64,000 nt of DNA from an uncultured Caulobacterales bacterium (GTDB lineage Bacteria > Pseudomonadota > Alphaproteobacteria > Caulobacterales > Caulobacteraceae), in contig CAIOHT010000012.1 of NCBI GenBank assembly GCA_903858185.1, positions 1-64,000 on the forward strand, written 5' to 3'. A model generated the notes under the pieces. It saw only the letters and a list, made by a program, of their open reading frames with translations. It did no database searches and was not told where the DNA came from. The translations under genes were made by a program, and so were the position numbers. This document shows positions 18,076 through 27,470 of the stretch, in pieces; within the stretch, counting starts at the first letter, position 1; each line of letters starts with the position of its first letter.

Positions 18076-19611
18076 CTAGGACCCGCCCGCCGCCTCCGCG
18101 CCCGCCCCGACGCGGCGATAGATCAGCGCCTCGGCCACATGGATCCGGCCGACGCTCGCAGCCCCCTCCAGATCGGCGATGGTGCGGGCGAGGCGGATCG
18201 CGCGGGTCCAGCCGCGGGCGGTGAGGTGGCCGGCGTCCGCGGCCCTCGTCAGCAGGCCGCGTGCAGCGTCGTTGAGGTCGGCGGCCTTCTGCAGGAAGTC
18301 GCCGTCGGCTCGGGCGTTCAGCACGGGCGCGCCCTCGCCCAGCGCCAGGGACCGCTCGGTCTGCAGGAGGCGGGCCTGACCGACCCGGGCGGCGACCTCC
18401 GCCGAGCCCTCCGCGGGAGGCGGAAGGGCCAGGTCGGCGGCGGCCACGGGCGGGACGTCCACCTGAAGATCGATGCGGTCGATGAGCGGCCCCGACACCC
18501 GCCCCTGATAGTCGCGCTGGCAACGCGGAGCCTTGCCGCACCAGCCCTTGCCCGGGCCGCCATGGCCGCAGCGGCAGGGATTCTGCGCCGCCACCAGCTG
18601 GACCCGCGCCGGGTAGCGGATATGGGCGTTGGCCCGGGCGACCATTACCTCGCCGGTCTCCAGCGGCGCGCGCAGGGAATCCAGCGCCTGGGCGCTGAAC
18701 TCCGGCAGCTCATCGAGAAACAGCACCCCGTTGTGGGCGAGCGAGACCTCGCCCGGCTTGGCCTTCAGGCCGCCGCCGGTCAGGGCGGCCATGCTCGCCG
18801 AATGGTGCGGACTGCGGAACGGCCGGGTGCGGGTCAGGGCGCCACGCGCGATCAACCCTGCCACCGAATGGACCATAGAGGTCTCCAGCAGCTCGGCGGC
18901 CGAGAGCGGTGGCAGGATGCCCGGCAGGCGCTGCGCCAGCATCGACTTGCCGGAGCCCGGCGGACCGCAGAACAGCAGATTGTGTCCGCCGGCCGCGGCG
19001 ATCTCGAGCGCCCGCTTGGCCTGGTCCTGTCCGCGCACGTCGCGCAGGTCCGGAACCTGGGCGCCATCGAGCATCGGCCCGGCCTTGGGCTCGGACAGCA
19101 TCTGGGTCCCGCGAAAGTGGTTGATCAGCCCGATCAGCGAGCGCGGCGCCAGCACGCGGGTCCCACCTGCCCAGGCCGCTTCCGGTCCGCAGGCTTCCGG
19201 ACAGATCAGCCCCAGGTCCATCGCCCCGGCCGCGACGGCGGCGGGCAGGGTCCCGGCGACCGAAGAGATCGAGCCGTCCAGCGACAGCTCGCCGACGGCC
19301 GCCCAGCCGTTCAGGGCGTCCGGCGGGATCACGCCCATGGCCGCCATCACGGCGAGGGCGATCGGCAGATCGTAGTGGCTGCCCTCCTTGGGCAGGTCCG
19401 CCGGGGCCAGGTTCACGACAATCCGTTTGCCCGGCATCGCCAGGCCCAGACCGGTGAAGGCGCCCCGCACCCGCTCGCGGCTTTCGGCGACGGCCTTGTC
19501 GCCGAGACCGACCACGACCATCACGGCCTCGCCGCCGGTCAGCTGGACCTCGACATCCACACGCCGGGCCTCGACGCCCTGAAACGCGACGGTGACCACC
19601 CGCGCGACCAT
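18076..19611 (-). CDS. YifB/ComM-type Mg-chelatase-like AAA ATPase
   Basis: The 511-residue product has the three-part YifB layout. It starts with a Lon-protease-like N-domain (VGLGDKAVAESRERVRGAF, VNLAPADLPKEGSHYDLPIAL), then an AAA ATPase with Walker A CGPPGSGKSMLAQRLPGILPPL, and a C-terminal Mg-chelatase domain with a four-Cys cluster (NPCRCGHGGPGKGWCGKAPRC). ComM homologues are ring helicases that drive branch migration during recombination in transformation. The start ATG or GTG near 19611 follows a DnaA-box-containing intergenic region. gshB lies upstream on the same strand. Confidence 0.9.
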   Translation of the reverse strand: MVARVVTVAFQGVEARRVDVEVQLTGGEAVMVVVGLGDKAVAESRERVRGAFTGLGLAMPGKRIVVNLAPADLPKEGSHYDLPIALAVMAAMGVIPPDALNGWAAVGELSLDGSISSVAGTLPAAVAAGAMDLGLICPEACGPEAAWAGGTRVLAPRSLIGLINHFRGTQMLSEPKAGPMLDGAQVPDLRDVRGQDQAKRALEIAAAGGHNLLFCGPPGSGKSMLAQRLPGILPPLSAAELLETSMVHSVAGLIARGALTRTRPFRSPHHSASMAALTGGGLKAKPGEVSLAHNGVLFLDELPEFSAQALDSLRAPLETGEVMVARANAHIRYPARVQLVAAQNPCRCGHGGPGKGWCGKAPRCQRDYQGRVSGPLIDRIDLQVDVPPVAAADLALPPPAEGSAEVAARVGQARLLQTERSLALGEGAPVLNARADGDFLQKAADLNDAARGLLTRAADAGHLTARGWTRAIRLARTIADLEGAASVGRIHVAEALIYRRVGAGAEAAGGS

Positions 19612-19639
19612 GCCCCCTCCGCGCTACAGCTGCTGTGAC

Positions 19640-19648
19640 TTATCCACA
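19640..19648 (+). promoter_or_regulatory. Consensus DnaA box inside a palindrome before yifB
   Basis: TTATCCACA matches the DnaA-box consensus exactly. It sits in the larger inverted repeat CTGTG-N7-CACAG (19633-19649), 28-36 bases upstream of the yifB start. A single box is not an origin; it could make yifB or an antisense transcript responsive to DnaA. Binding is inference from sequence. Confidence 0.5.
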
Positions 19649-19736
19649 GACTCAACCATGGCGGGTGGATCGGATCAAGAACAAAAATGGAACCAAGGTA
19701 GAAGCTGAAACGATTCAGTCATCTACCCGACACAAC

Positions 19737-20687
<951 letters not shown>

Positions 20688-20766
20688 GGGGGCTCCTGGG
20701 CCTGACGATGACGGGCGACCGCTACATAGCGAGGGTATCGGTCGGGCGGGAGGGGGGCGTCTGTGG

Positions 20767-21582
20767 TTAGTTCAGCCTGAGCCGCACGCGTTCGCGCGCA
20801 GCCCTCGCGGCGAGCGTCGCGCCGCCGTCGAGAATCTGCGCCTGACCCAGCGCCTGAAGCGCCCCGGCGAGGGCGCCCTGGCCCTCCCGGGCGGCGGCGA
20901 CGTCGAGCCAGGGGCGATGGTCAGCCGGGTTGAGCAGGGCCCGGCGCAGGGCCGAGCGCTCGGCGCGGGGCCAGTCCTTCGCCGCCTGGGCGCGGGCGAA
21001 GATGTTGTTCTGCAGCCGGATCAGCACCGCCCGGTCGCTCATCGGCGCCATCAGCACCTCCAGCCTGCCGGCGACGTCGGGCGTCAGGCCCGCGCGCAGG
21101 GCGCGTCGCGACAGTTCCGACGGCAGCACGATGCGCCCCTCACTGAACGGATCCAGCGCCATCGGCCCCTCCCGGGTCTCGATGCGCAGCAGGAAATGGC
21201 CCGGAAAGTCGACACCCCGGACCTCCAGCTCACAACGGCGCGCCGCGTGCAGATAGAAGACCCCGATCGAGACCGGGATCCCCTTGCGGCGCTCGGCCAT
21301 GGCGATGACATCGGCATTGTCCGGATGGTCGTAGGTCATCAGGTCGCCCTGGAGGCGCAGGTCTCCGGCCATGGATTCGGCGATGGCTTCCTCGGGCGAC
21401 TCCGTCTCGAGCCGGGCGGCCAGCCGGGCGGCGCCTTCGTTGGCCAGGGCGCGGGCGGACTCCGGGTCGCGGTCGGGGTCGTCGTGGACGGCGCAGGCGA
21501 GCGCAGCCTCGAACAGGGGGAAGGCGTCGTCCGACACCAGCCCGGCCTCCGTCAGAAAGGCCTCTGCCTCTTCGCGCGTCAT
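20767..21582 (-). CDS. SirB1 family protein (transglutaminase-like plus TPR-like tail)
   Basis: The 271-residue protein carries the SirB1 signature [20 protein letters not shown] followed by [18 protein letters not shown] and [13 protein letters not shown], a transglutaminase-like fold. The C-terminal 80 residues ([26 protein letters not shown] onward) look like tetratricopeptide helices. SirB1 proteins are widespread and their enzyme activity is uncertain; the usual catalytic cysteine is not obvious here. It lies 14 bases downstream of yraN, within the rsmI-yraN group. Confidence 0.82.
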   Translation of the reverse strand: MTREEAEAFLTEAGLVSDDAFPLFEAALACAVHDDPDRDPESARALANEGAARLAARLETESPEEAIAESMAGDLRLQGDLMTYDHPDNADVIAMAERRKGIPVSIGVFYLHAARRCELEVRGVDFPGHFLLRIETREGPMALDPFSEGRIVLPSELSRRALRAGLTPDVAGRLEVLMAPMSDRAVLIRLQNNIFARAQAAKDWPRAERSALRRALLNPADHRPWLDVAAAREGQGALAGALQALGQAQILDGGATLAARAARERVRLRLN

Positions 21583-21596
21583 GATCCCCTAACGCC

Positions 21597-21971
21597 TCAA
21601 CCGCCCTTCCAGGCGTCCGGAATATGCAGCGGCAGGCGACCGGGGGCGAGGGCGATCAGGTCGAGGCGGATGGTCGCGCCTTTCAGGGCCGGCCTGCCCG
21701 CCGCGATCGCCGCCGCCGCGCGCCGCAGCCGGGCCCGCTGCTCGGGCAGCACCGCCTCCAGCGCGATCTCCCGCGTGGCCCGGCGCTTGACCTCGACGAC
21801 GGCCAGAACCCCGCCCTTCATGGCCAGAAGGTCGATCTCCCCCTGCGGCGAGGCCAGCCGGAAGCCGAGGACGCGATAGCCCTTCACCATCAGAAGTAGC
21901 GCCGCCAGCACCTCGCCGCGCCGGCCGGCTTGCCGCGCCAGCCCGCCGCGACGGCTGCGGGCGCTGGTCAC
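21597..21971 (-). CDS. YraN family (UPF0102) nuclease-fold protein
   Basis: The 124-residue product has the YraN core: GRRGEVLAALLLMVKGYRVLGFR, then the acidic motif GEIDLLAMKGGVLAVVEVKRR, which matches the (E/G)-D-x-E-x-K pattern of restriction-endonuclease-like folds, and QRARLRRAAAAI. The role is not established; a link to DNA repair or uptake is proposed for relatives. Start is GTG 21971, whose GTGA overlaps the stop of rsmI, so the two genes are probably translationally coupled. This rsmI-yraN order is conserved in alphaproteobacteria. Confidence 0.9.
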   Translation of the reverse strand: MTSARSRRGGLARQAGRRGEVLAALLLMVKGYRVLGFRLASPQGEIDLLAMKGGVLAVVEVKRRATREIALEAVLPEQRARLRRAAAAIAAGRPALKGATIRLDLIALAPGRLPLHIPDAWKGG

Positions 21972-22837
21972 CGGCCGTCCTTCAGCGCCATGGCGCGGCG
22001 GTAGAGGTCTCGGCGGTTCAGACCCAGCGCCTTGGCCACTTCCGAGGCGGCCTCCCCCGGCGCCAGGCGGGTCAGGGCTTCGGTCAGGGCCGAGTCGGCG
22101 TCTTCTGCGGTCGAGGCCTGCTGTTCGCCCGGACCCACCAGGATCACGATCTCGCCCTTGGGGCCGTCCAGCCGGGGGTCCTCGGCCAGCGCCGACAGGG
22201 GGCCACGCACCGTGGTCTCGAACAGCTTGGTCAGTTCACGCGCCACCGCCGCCTCCCGATCGCCGAACACGGCGGCCATGTCCGTCAGGCTGGCGCGCAG
22301 CCGGGGGCCGCTTTCGTAGAAGATCAGCGTCGCCTGCACAGTGGCGACCTCTGCCAGGAACGTCCGGCGCGCACCGCTCCTGGGCGGCGGAAATCCGGCA
22401 AACAGGAACCGGTCTGTCGGGAGGCCCGCGAGGGTCAGCGCCGCGAGCGCCGCGGAGGGGCCGGGAATCGGGAAGACGCGATGTCCGGCCGCGATGACCT
22501 CCTTCACCAGCCGGAACCCCGGATCGGAGACCAGCGGCGTCCCGGCGTCCGACACCTGGGCGACGCTCTGGCCGGCCTCGAGCGCGGCCATGATCTTCGG
22601 CCGGGCGCGCTCGGCGGCGTGCTCGTCGTACCGCAGCATCGTCTTGGACAGGCCGTAGGCGGCCAGCAGCTTGCCGGTCACCCGCGTGTCTTCCGCCAGC
22701 AAAAGGTCACAGCCCGCCAGCACGTCCAGCGCCCGCAGGGTGATGTCCCGCAGGTTGCCGATCGGCGTGGCGACCACATAGAGCCCTGGCTCCAGCGGGA
22801 CGGCCGACAGCGGCGGCGGGGGCGGATGACGTGACAA
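21968..22837 (-). CDS. rsmI: 16S rRNA (C1402-2'-O)-methyltransferase RsmI
   Basis: The 289-residue protein starts LEPGLYVVATPIGNLRDITLRALDVL after a short leader. It includes LLAEDTRVTGKLL, the SAM-binding region VSDAGTPLVSDPG and PIPGPSAALAALTLAGLPTDRFLFAGFPP, all hallmarks of the RsmI tetrapyrrole-methylase fold. It adds the 2'-O-methyl group at C1402 in the decoding centre, working with RsmH. The start is TTG 22837, backed by GGAG six bases upstream; the open frame extends 63 codons further without family similarity. The C-terminal helix-turn-helix-like tail GLNRRDLYRRAMALK is typical of the family. Confidence 0.93.
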   Translation of the reverse strand: MSRHPPPPPLSAVPLEPGLYVVATPIGNLRDITLRALDVLAGCDLLLAEDTRVTGKLLAAYGLSKTMLRYDEHAAERARPKIMAALEAGQSVAQVSDAGTPLVSDPGFRLVKEVIAAGHRVFPIPGPSAALAALTLAGLPTDRFLFAGFPPPRSGARRTFLAEVATVQATLIFYESGPRLRASLTDMAAVFGDREAAVARELTKLFETTVRGPLSALAEDPRLDGPKGEIVILVGPGEQQASTAEDADSALTEALTRLAPGEAASEVAKALGLNRRDLYRRAMALKDGR

Positions 22838-22922
22838 GGCGAACTCCGGCTCGCGGCGAGAGCGCCTTGCCCGCCCGCGTCCGTCAAGGGATAGAAGGGT
22901 GACCGCCGCAAAGGAAGCGCCC

Positions 22923-23570
22923 GTGAACAAGCTGATCCTCTGGCTCGTGCTGATCGCCATCGTCGTTGCGGGCGCGCTAGCCGCCTGGTGGTGGCTCGAC
23001 GTGCGGTGGCGGCCGAAGACGGTCACCAGGCACCAGGCCGAGATCGCGAAGATCCTCGACGAGGCCGGCTGGGTCTCGCCAGGCCAGACCGGACCGAAGC
23101 TCTACATGATCGCCTTCCGGTCCTGTCCTGACTGCGTGCGCCTGAAGGCCGAGGTGTTTCCGAAGGTCCACAAGGCCGGCGTCGACACGCGCGTGATCGT
23201 GATCGCCCGCCGCGACCTGAACGGCGCAGCCAAGTCCACGCCCGCCGAGCGTGCGACCGTGGCGGAACTCTGGATCAACCGCAGCTGGGCGCTGATGGAG
23301 CGCTGGGACGGCGCGCCGCTCGAGACCTGGACGGCCGAGGGCATTCCGCCTGCCGATGGCGACATCGCGCGCACGGCAGTGATCAACGCCGGCCGCGATG
23401 TCGTGGAGCAACTGCGCCCGCTGCTGGCCGCAAACGGCCTCAAGGTCGGCGAGGGTGGCGTCCGCTATCCGACCCTGGTCTGGTGGACCAAGGACGGGGT
23501 CATGCGGGCCTGCGTCTGCGAGGAGCCCCGGACCTATCGCTCCGTCCTCCGCGAACTGGGCGCGGACTGA
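22923..23570 (+). CDS. Membrane-anchored thioredoxin-fold protein with CPDC motif
   Basis: The 215-residue product starts at GTG 22923, five bases after AAGGAAG; a GTG 8 codons upstream is less well placed. Residues 4-25 form one membrane anchor, so the rest should be periplasmic. The motif FRSCPDCVRLKAEVFP places Cys68 and Cys71 in a CxxC thiol-redox site on a thioredoxin-like fold, with a later cis-Pro-like YPTLVWWTKDG. Pairs of cysteines in ACVCEEP near the end could be redox-active or bind metal. A periplasmic disulfide role is inferred; the partner is unknown. Confidence 0.72.
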   Translation: MNKLILWLVLIAIVVAGALAAWWWLDVRWRPKTVTRHQAEIAKILDEAGWVSPGQTGPKLYMIAFRSCPDCVRLKAEVFPKVHKAGVDTRVIVIARRDLNGAAKSTPAERATVAELWINRSWALMERWDGAPLETWTAEGIPPADGDIARTAVINAGRDVVEQLRPLLAANGLKVGEGGVRYPTLVWWTKDGVMRACVCEEPRTYRSVLRELGAD

Positions 23571-23573
23571 TCG

Positions 23574-24938
23574 CTACAGCGGGGCGAACTTCGCCGTGAA
23601 GTGACGCATGGCCGACGGCTGCCAGGTGATCTTCATGCCGCGCAGGCTGTCCTTGCGGGCGTGGATCTCCTCGAACACCTCGACGATGTAGTCGGCATGG
23701 CTCTGGGTGTAGACGCGGCGCGGGAAGGCCATGCGCACCAGGTCCATCGGCGCCTCCACCTCGGTCCCGTCCGGCTTGAGGCCGAACATGACCGTGCCGA
23801 TCTCGCAGGAACGGATGCCGCCCTCGACATACAGGGCGACCGCCAGCGACTGGCCCGGATACTCGGAGGGCGGGATGTGGGACAGCATGGCGCGGGCGTC
23901 GATGAACACCGCATGGCCGCCGGTCGGCCGCACCGTCGGCACGCCCATCGCCTCCAGCCGCTCGCCGATGTAGGCCATGCTGCGCAGGCGGTAGCGCAGG
24001 TAGTCCTCATCGATGATCTCGACCAGGCCCTGGGCGATCGCGTCCAGATCCCGGCCGGCGAGGCCTCCGTAGGTCGGGAAGCCCTCGGTCAGGATCAGCC
24101 GGTTGCGCGCGGCCTGGGCGAGCTCGTCGTCGTTCAGCGCCAGCCAGCCGCCGATGTTGGCGAAGGCGTCCTTCTTGGCCGACATGGTCATGCCGTCGGC
24201 ATCGGCGAACATGTCGGCGACGATCTGCCTGACCGTCCGGTCGCCCTGGCCGGGTTCGCGCATCTTGATGAAATAGGCGTTCTCGGCGAAGCGGCAGCCG
24301 TCGATGATGAAGGGCTTGCCATGGGCCTTCGCGATCTTCGCCACCGCCCGGATGTTCTCAAGGCTGACGGGCTGGCCGCCGCCGGCGTTGTTGGTCACCG
24401 TCAGCATCACGCACGGAACCGCGTCGCCGTGCTCGGCGAGGAAGGCCTCCAGGCGCGGCAGGTCCATGTTGCCCTTGAACGGATGGTCGCTGCGCGGGTC
24501 CAGGCCCTCGGCGATGACCAGGTCATGGCCGGACGCGCCGGTCGATTCGATGTTGCCGCGGGTGGTGTCGAAATGGGTGTTGGACGGGATCGCCTTGCCC
24601 GGTCCGCCGAGGATCGAGAACAGGATCGCTTCCGCCGCCCGGCCCTGATGGGTCGGGATGACATGTTTGAACGGCATCAGGTCCTTCACCGCCGCCTCGA
24701 AGCGGAAGAAGGACGGGCTGCCGGCATAGCTCTCGTCGCCGGCCAGCAGGGCGGCCTGCTGCTTGGCGCTCATGGCCGAGGTGCCGCTGTCGGTCAGCAG
24801 GTCGATCAGCACATCCTCGGAATGCAGGGAAAACAGGTTGTAGTCGGCCTTTTCGATCAGCTTCAGCCGTTCTTCCCGCGTGGTCATACGGATGGGCTCG
24901 ACCGCCTTGATGCGGAAGGGTTCGATTATGGTGCGCAT
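23574..24938 (-). CDS. tnaA: Tryptophanase
   Basis: The 454-residue PLP enzyme is full length for the beta-eliminating lyase family, running from EPFRIKAVEPIRMTTREERL to the C-terminal MRHFTAKFAPL. The PLP lysine lies in MSAKKDAFANIGG. Two positions that separate tyrosine phenol-lyase from tryptophanase favour tryptophanase: FDTTRG has Asp where phenol-lyase has Thr, and CEIGTVM has Ile where phenol-lyase has the substrate Arg. It splits tryptophan to indole, pyruvate and ammonia. I chose ATG 24938. No tnaC leader or tnaB permease is adjacent, so regulation differs from enteric bacteria. Confidence 0.85.
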   Translation of the reverse strand: MRTIIEPFRIKAVEPIRMTTREERLKLIEKADYNLFSLHSEDVLIDLLTDSGTSAMSAKQQAALLAGDESYAGSPSFFRFEAAVKDLMPFKHVIPTHQGRAAEAILFSILGGPGKAIPSNTHFDTTRGNIESTGASGHDLVIAEGLDPRSDHPFKGNMDLPRLEAFLAEHGDAVPCVMLTVTNNAGGGQPVSLENIRAVAKIAKAHGKPFIIDGCRFAENAYFIKMREPGQGDRTVRQIVADMFADADGMTMSAKKDAFANIGGWLALNDDELAQAARNRLILTEGFPTYGGLAGRDLDAIAQGLVEIIDEDYLRYRLRSMAYIGERLEAMGVPTVRPTGGHAVFIDARAMLSHIPPSEYPGQSLAVALYVEGGIRSCEIGTVMFGLKPDGTEVEAPMDLVRMAFPRRVYTQSHADYIVEVFEEIHARKDSLRGMKITWQPSAMRHFTAKFAPL

Positions 24939-25010
24939 GGACGTCTCGATATGCGTTGAAGCGCGCGTCCCCATTGTGGAGGCGAAGGGGCCGCGCTAAC
25001 CGGTTTGGCG

Positions 25011-26129
25011 ATGCCTTTATCCGTCCGCGCCGCCTACCGCGAGCGTCTTTCCCGGGGCGACATCAGGCCCGATGCGGCGCAGGAGCAGGCGCTGGGCGCC
25101 CTGTCGCGCCTGGAGGGCGACCTCAACGCCTTGTCGGAGCCGGGGTTCTCCTCGCTGTTCCGCAAGCCGAAAGGCGCACGCGGCGTCTATCTGTGGGGAC
25201 CGGTCGGCCGGGGCAAGTCCATGCTGATGGACCTGTTGTTCGATTCCGCGCCGGTGGCGAGGAAGCGACGCACCCACTTCCATGTCTTCATGGCCGAGGT
25301 CCACGCCAGCATTGATGCCTGGCGCAAGGGCGATGCCGCCGCCCGCAAGGCGCGGTTTGGCCAGGGCAGGGGCGATGACCCGATCGGACCGACCGCCGAG
25401 CTGATTGCCCAGAAGGCCCGACTGCTCTGTTTCGACGAGTTCCAGGTCACCGACATCGCCGACGCCATGATTCTCGGCCGGCTGTTCGAGGCGCTGCTCG
25501 CCCGGGGGGTCACGGTGGTGACAACCTCCAACCGCCCGCCCGACGACCTCTACAAGGACGGCCTGAACCGTCAGCTTTTCCTGCCGTTCATTGGCATGCT
25601 GAAGGAGAAGCTGGAGGTGGTCGCGGTCAGGGGACCGGTGGACTTCCGCCTCGACCGCCTGCGCGGCGCCCGGACATGGCTGGCCCCGGACAGCGCCGCC
25701 AACGCCGAAGAATTCGACCGGCTTTGGGCCGACATGCTCGACGGAGCGGTGGAATCCGGCGCCACGCTGGAGGTGCTGGGCCGCAAGCTGCACCTGCCGC
25801 GCGCCAGCGGCGGGCTGCTCCGCGCGAGCTTCGCCAGCCTCTGCGAGCATGCGCTGGGGCCGCAGGACTACCTGGCCGTCGCCGACCGGTTCCACACGGT
25901 GTTCCTCGAGGACGTTCCGCGCCTTACGCCCGCCCGGCGCGATGCGGCCAAGCGGTTCAACACCCTGATCGACGCCCTCTACGAGGCCGGGACAAAGCTT
26001 GTCGCGCTCGCCGCCGACGAGCCTGAAACCCTCTATCCGCAAGGCGACGGCGCGTTCGAGTTCGAGCGCACCGTCTCCCGGCTGCAGGAAATGCGCTCGA
26101 CCGACTGGCTCGAACGCGTCAGGGACTGA
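25011..26129 (+). CDS. zapE: Cell division protein ZapE (AFG1-type ATPase)
   Basis: The 372-residue AAA-like ATPase starts at ATG 25011. It has Walker A WGPVGRGKSMLMDLLF near residue 66, the FHVFMAEVH motif, Walker B LLCFDEFQVTDIADAMILGRLF, the sensor TSNRPPDDLYKDGLNRQLFLPFI, and a C-terminal domain ending QEMRSTDWLERV. This is the ZapE/AFG1 (LACE1) family, which stabilises Z-ring constriction in E. coli and handles proteins in mitochondria. It lies a short way before the VOC protein and succinate dehydrogenase genes. Confidence 0.92.
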   Translation: MPLSVRAAYRERLSRGDIRPDAAQEQALGALSRLEGDLNALSEPGFSSLFRKPKGARGVYLWGPVGRGKSMLMDLLFDSAPVARKRRTHFHVFMAEVHASIDAWRKGDAAARKARFGQGRGDDPIGPTAELIAQKARLLCFDEFQVTDIADAMILGRLFEALLARGVTVVTTSNRPPDDLYKDGLNRQLFLPFIGMLKEKLEVVAVRGPVDFRLDRLRGARTWLAPDSAANAEEFDRLWADMLDGAVESGATLEVLGRKLHLPRASGGLLRASFASLCEHALGPQDYLAVADRFHTVFLEDVPRLTPARRDAAKRFNTLIDALYEAGTKLVALAADEPETLYPQGDGAFEFERTVSRLQEMRSTDWLERVRD

Positions 26130-26155
26130 TTCATAACAAGGGAAGGAAACCACAC

Positions 26156-26533
26156 ATGTTCTCTCACATCATGGTCGGGACGAGCGACCTGCAGAAGGCC
26201 AAGACCTTCTATGACGCCGTGCTCGGCACGCTCGGCGTCCCGCCGTCGTTCCTCGATGGCCACCGCATGTTCTACATGGCCAACGGCGGCGTCTTCGGCG
26301 TGTCCCTGCCGATCAACGGCGAGCCGGCCTGCTACGCCAACGGCGGCACCATCGGCTTCACCTGCAGTTCGCCCGAGCAGGCAGACGCCTGGCATGCCGC
26401 CGGCATCGCCAATGGCGGGACCACCTGCGAGGACCCGCCCGGCGTTCGCGAGGGCGGCATGGGCAAGATGTATCTCGCCTATCTGCGCGACCCGGACGGC
26501 AACAAGCTGTGCGGCATTCACCGGATGGGCTGA
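26156..26533 (+). CDS. VOC (glyoxalase/bleomycin resistance) family protein
   Basis: The 125-residue protein has the vicinal-oxygen-chelate pattern: MFSHIMVGTSDLQKAKTFYDAVLG at the N-terminus, TIGFTCSSPEQADAWHAAGIANGG in the second half, and the end motif AYLRDPDGNKLCGIH. Metal ligands are less clear: His4 is present but the classical Glu at the end of the second repeat is not. It could be a lyase, an isomerase or a binding protein. It follows zapE by 26 bases and may be co-transcribed. Confidence 0.85.
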   Translation: MFSHIMVGTSDLQKAKTFYDAVLGTLGVPPSFLDGHRMFYMANGGVFGVSLPINGEPACYANGGTIGFTCSSPEQADAWHAAGIANGGTTCEDPPGVREGGMGKMYLAYLRDPDGNKLCGIHRMG

Positions 26534-26606
26534 CCGCCCGGCAAGCCCTGACCGGGCGTCAGGGGGGCGACTACGGCGGATGGGGTCTGAAAAGGTCCCG
26601 CTCGCG

Positions 26607-26634
26607 TTGACACCCCCTGTTCCCGGCGTAAATA
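26607..26634 (+). promoter_or_regulatory. Candidate promoter of the sdh operon
   Basis: TTGACA at 26607-26612 is separated by 16 bases from TAAATA at 26629-26634, 31 bases before the sdhC start. The spacing suits a housekeeping-type promoter. A GCCCGG/CCGGGC hairpin at about 26538-26559 just upstream may end the VOC transcript. No start site is known. Confidence 0.5.
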
Positions 26635-26664
26635 GCCCTGCTGCTCGCAACCGTCGGGAACCAA

Positions 26665-27075
26665 ATGACCGAAGCCTCGTCAGGGGTCCGTGAAAGGCCC
26701 ACTTCGCCGCACCTTGAGGTGTGGCGCTGGCATGTGACCATGCTTGGCTCCATCCTTCATCGCGCCTGCCTGATCGGGCTTTACGTCGGCGCGCTGATCC
26801 TCGTCGGCTGGGCGGTCGCCCTGGCGTCGGGCCACGCCGCCTACGCCGCCTATACGGCGCTGCTCGCGTCCTGGCCGGGCAAGCTGGTCCTGCTGGGCCT
26901 GACGTTCGCCCTGTTCTTCCTGGCGGCCAGCAATCTGCGCCACCTGATGTGGGACACCGGTCACGGCTTCAAGCCGAAGACGGCGGACATGATCACCATC
27001 GCAGGCATCGCCTTCGCCCTGGTCGCCACGGCCGTGGTCTGGCTGATCGCCGGCCAGACGGGAGGCCTGTCATGA
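26665..27075 (+). CDS. sdhC: Succinate dehydrogenase cytochrome b556 subunit
   Basis: The 136-residue protein has [12 protein letters not shown], the SdhC N-terminal signature, followed by [14 protein letters not shown] with the heme- and quinone-site Ser/His-Arg, and [14 protein letters not shown] on the third helix, whose His ligates heme b. Three membrane helices are apparent. It anchors the SdhAB catalytic dimer to the inner membrane and takes part in ubiquinone reduction. It heads sdhC-sdhD-sdhA, overlapping sdhD by an ATGA. Confidence 0.93.
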   Translation: MTEASSGVRERPTSPHLEVWRWHVTMLGSILHRACLIGLYVGALILVGWAVALASGHAAYAAYTALLASWPGKLVLLGLTFALFFLAASNLRHLMWDTGHGFKPKTADMITIAGIAFALVATAVVWLIAGQTGGLS

Positions 27076-27470
27076 GTGCGAAGGCCGGTTTCCGCACGCC
27101 GCTGTCCCGCGCCCGCGGCCTCGGCTCCGCCAAGCACGGCGTGGGCCACTTCATCGCCGACCGGGTTTCGGGTCTGGCCCTCATTCCCCTGTCGATCTGG
27201 GCGGCCTATGGCGGCCTGAAGCTCGCGGCGGGCGGCTATCTGATGGCCGTCGAATGGCTGGCTCACCCGGTCAACGCCGTGCTGCTGAGCCTGTTCATCG
27301 CGGTCGGCTTCGTGCACCTGCGCCTGGCGATCCAGGTGGTCATCGAAGACTACATCGAAGGCTTCGTGGCCAGGTCCGCGGCGCTCATCGCCAACTATCT
27401 CGTGTGCGTTCTCGGCGCCGCTCTGGGGGTCTTCGCCATCCTCAAGGTGGCCCTCCTCGGAGCCTTCTGA
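27072..27470 (+). CDS. sdhD: Succinate dehydrogenase hydrophobic membrane anchor subunit
   Basis: The 132-residue product starts at ATG 27072, overlapping the sdhC stop. It has [28 protein letters not shown], the alphaproteobacterial SdhD N-terminus, then three hydrophobic helices. The middle one carries [16 protein letters not shown], whose His and Asp-Tyr pair contribute to the heme pocket and quinone site. It forms the membrane anchor with SdhC. Its stop overlaps the sdhA ATG by one base (TGATG), so the three genes are translationally coupled. Confidence 0.92.
   Translation: MSAKAGFRTPLSRARGLGSAKHGVGHFIADRVSGLALIPLSIWAAYGGLKLAAGGYLMAVEWLAHPVNAVLLSLFIAVGFVHLRLAIQVVIEDYIEGFVARSAALIANYLVCVLGAALGVFAILKVALLGAF

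Noticed and set aside
19640..19648. DnaA box as an origin of replication
   Set aside because: One box without an AT-rich unwinding region or clustered boxes; dnaA and parAB are not in the window.
22838..23026. Extension of rsmI by 63 codons
   Set aside because: No similarity to RsmI in the added residues and a good ribosome site precedes TTG 22837.
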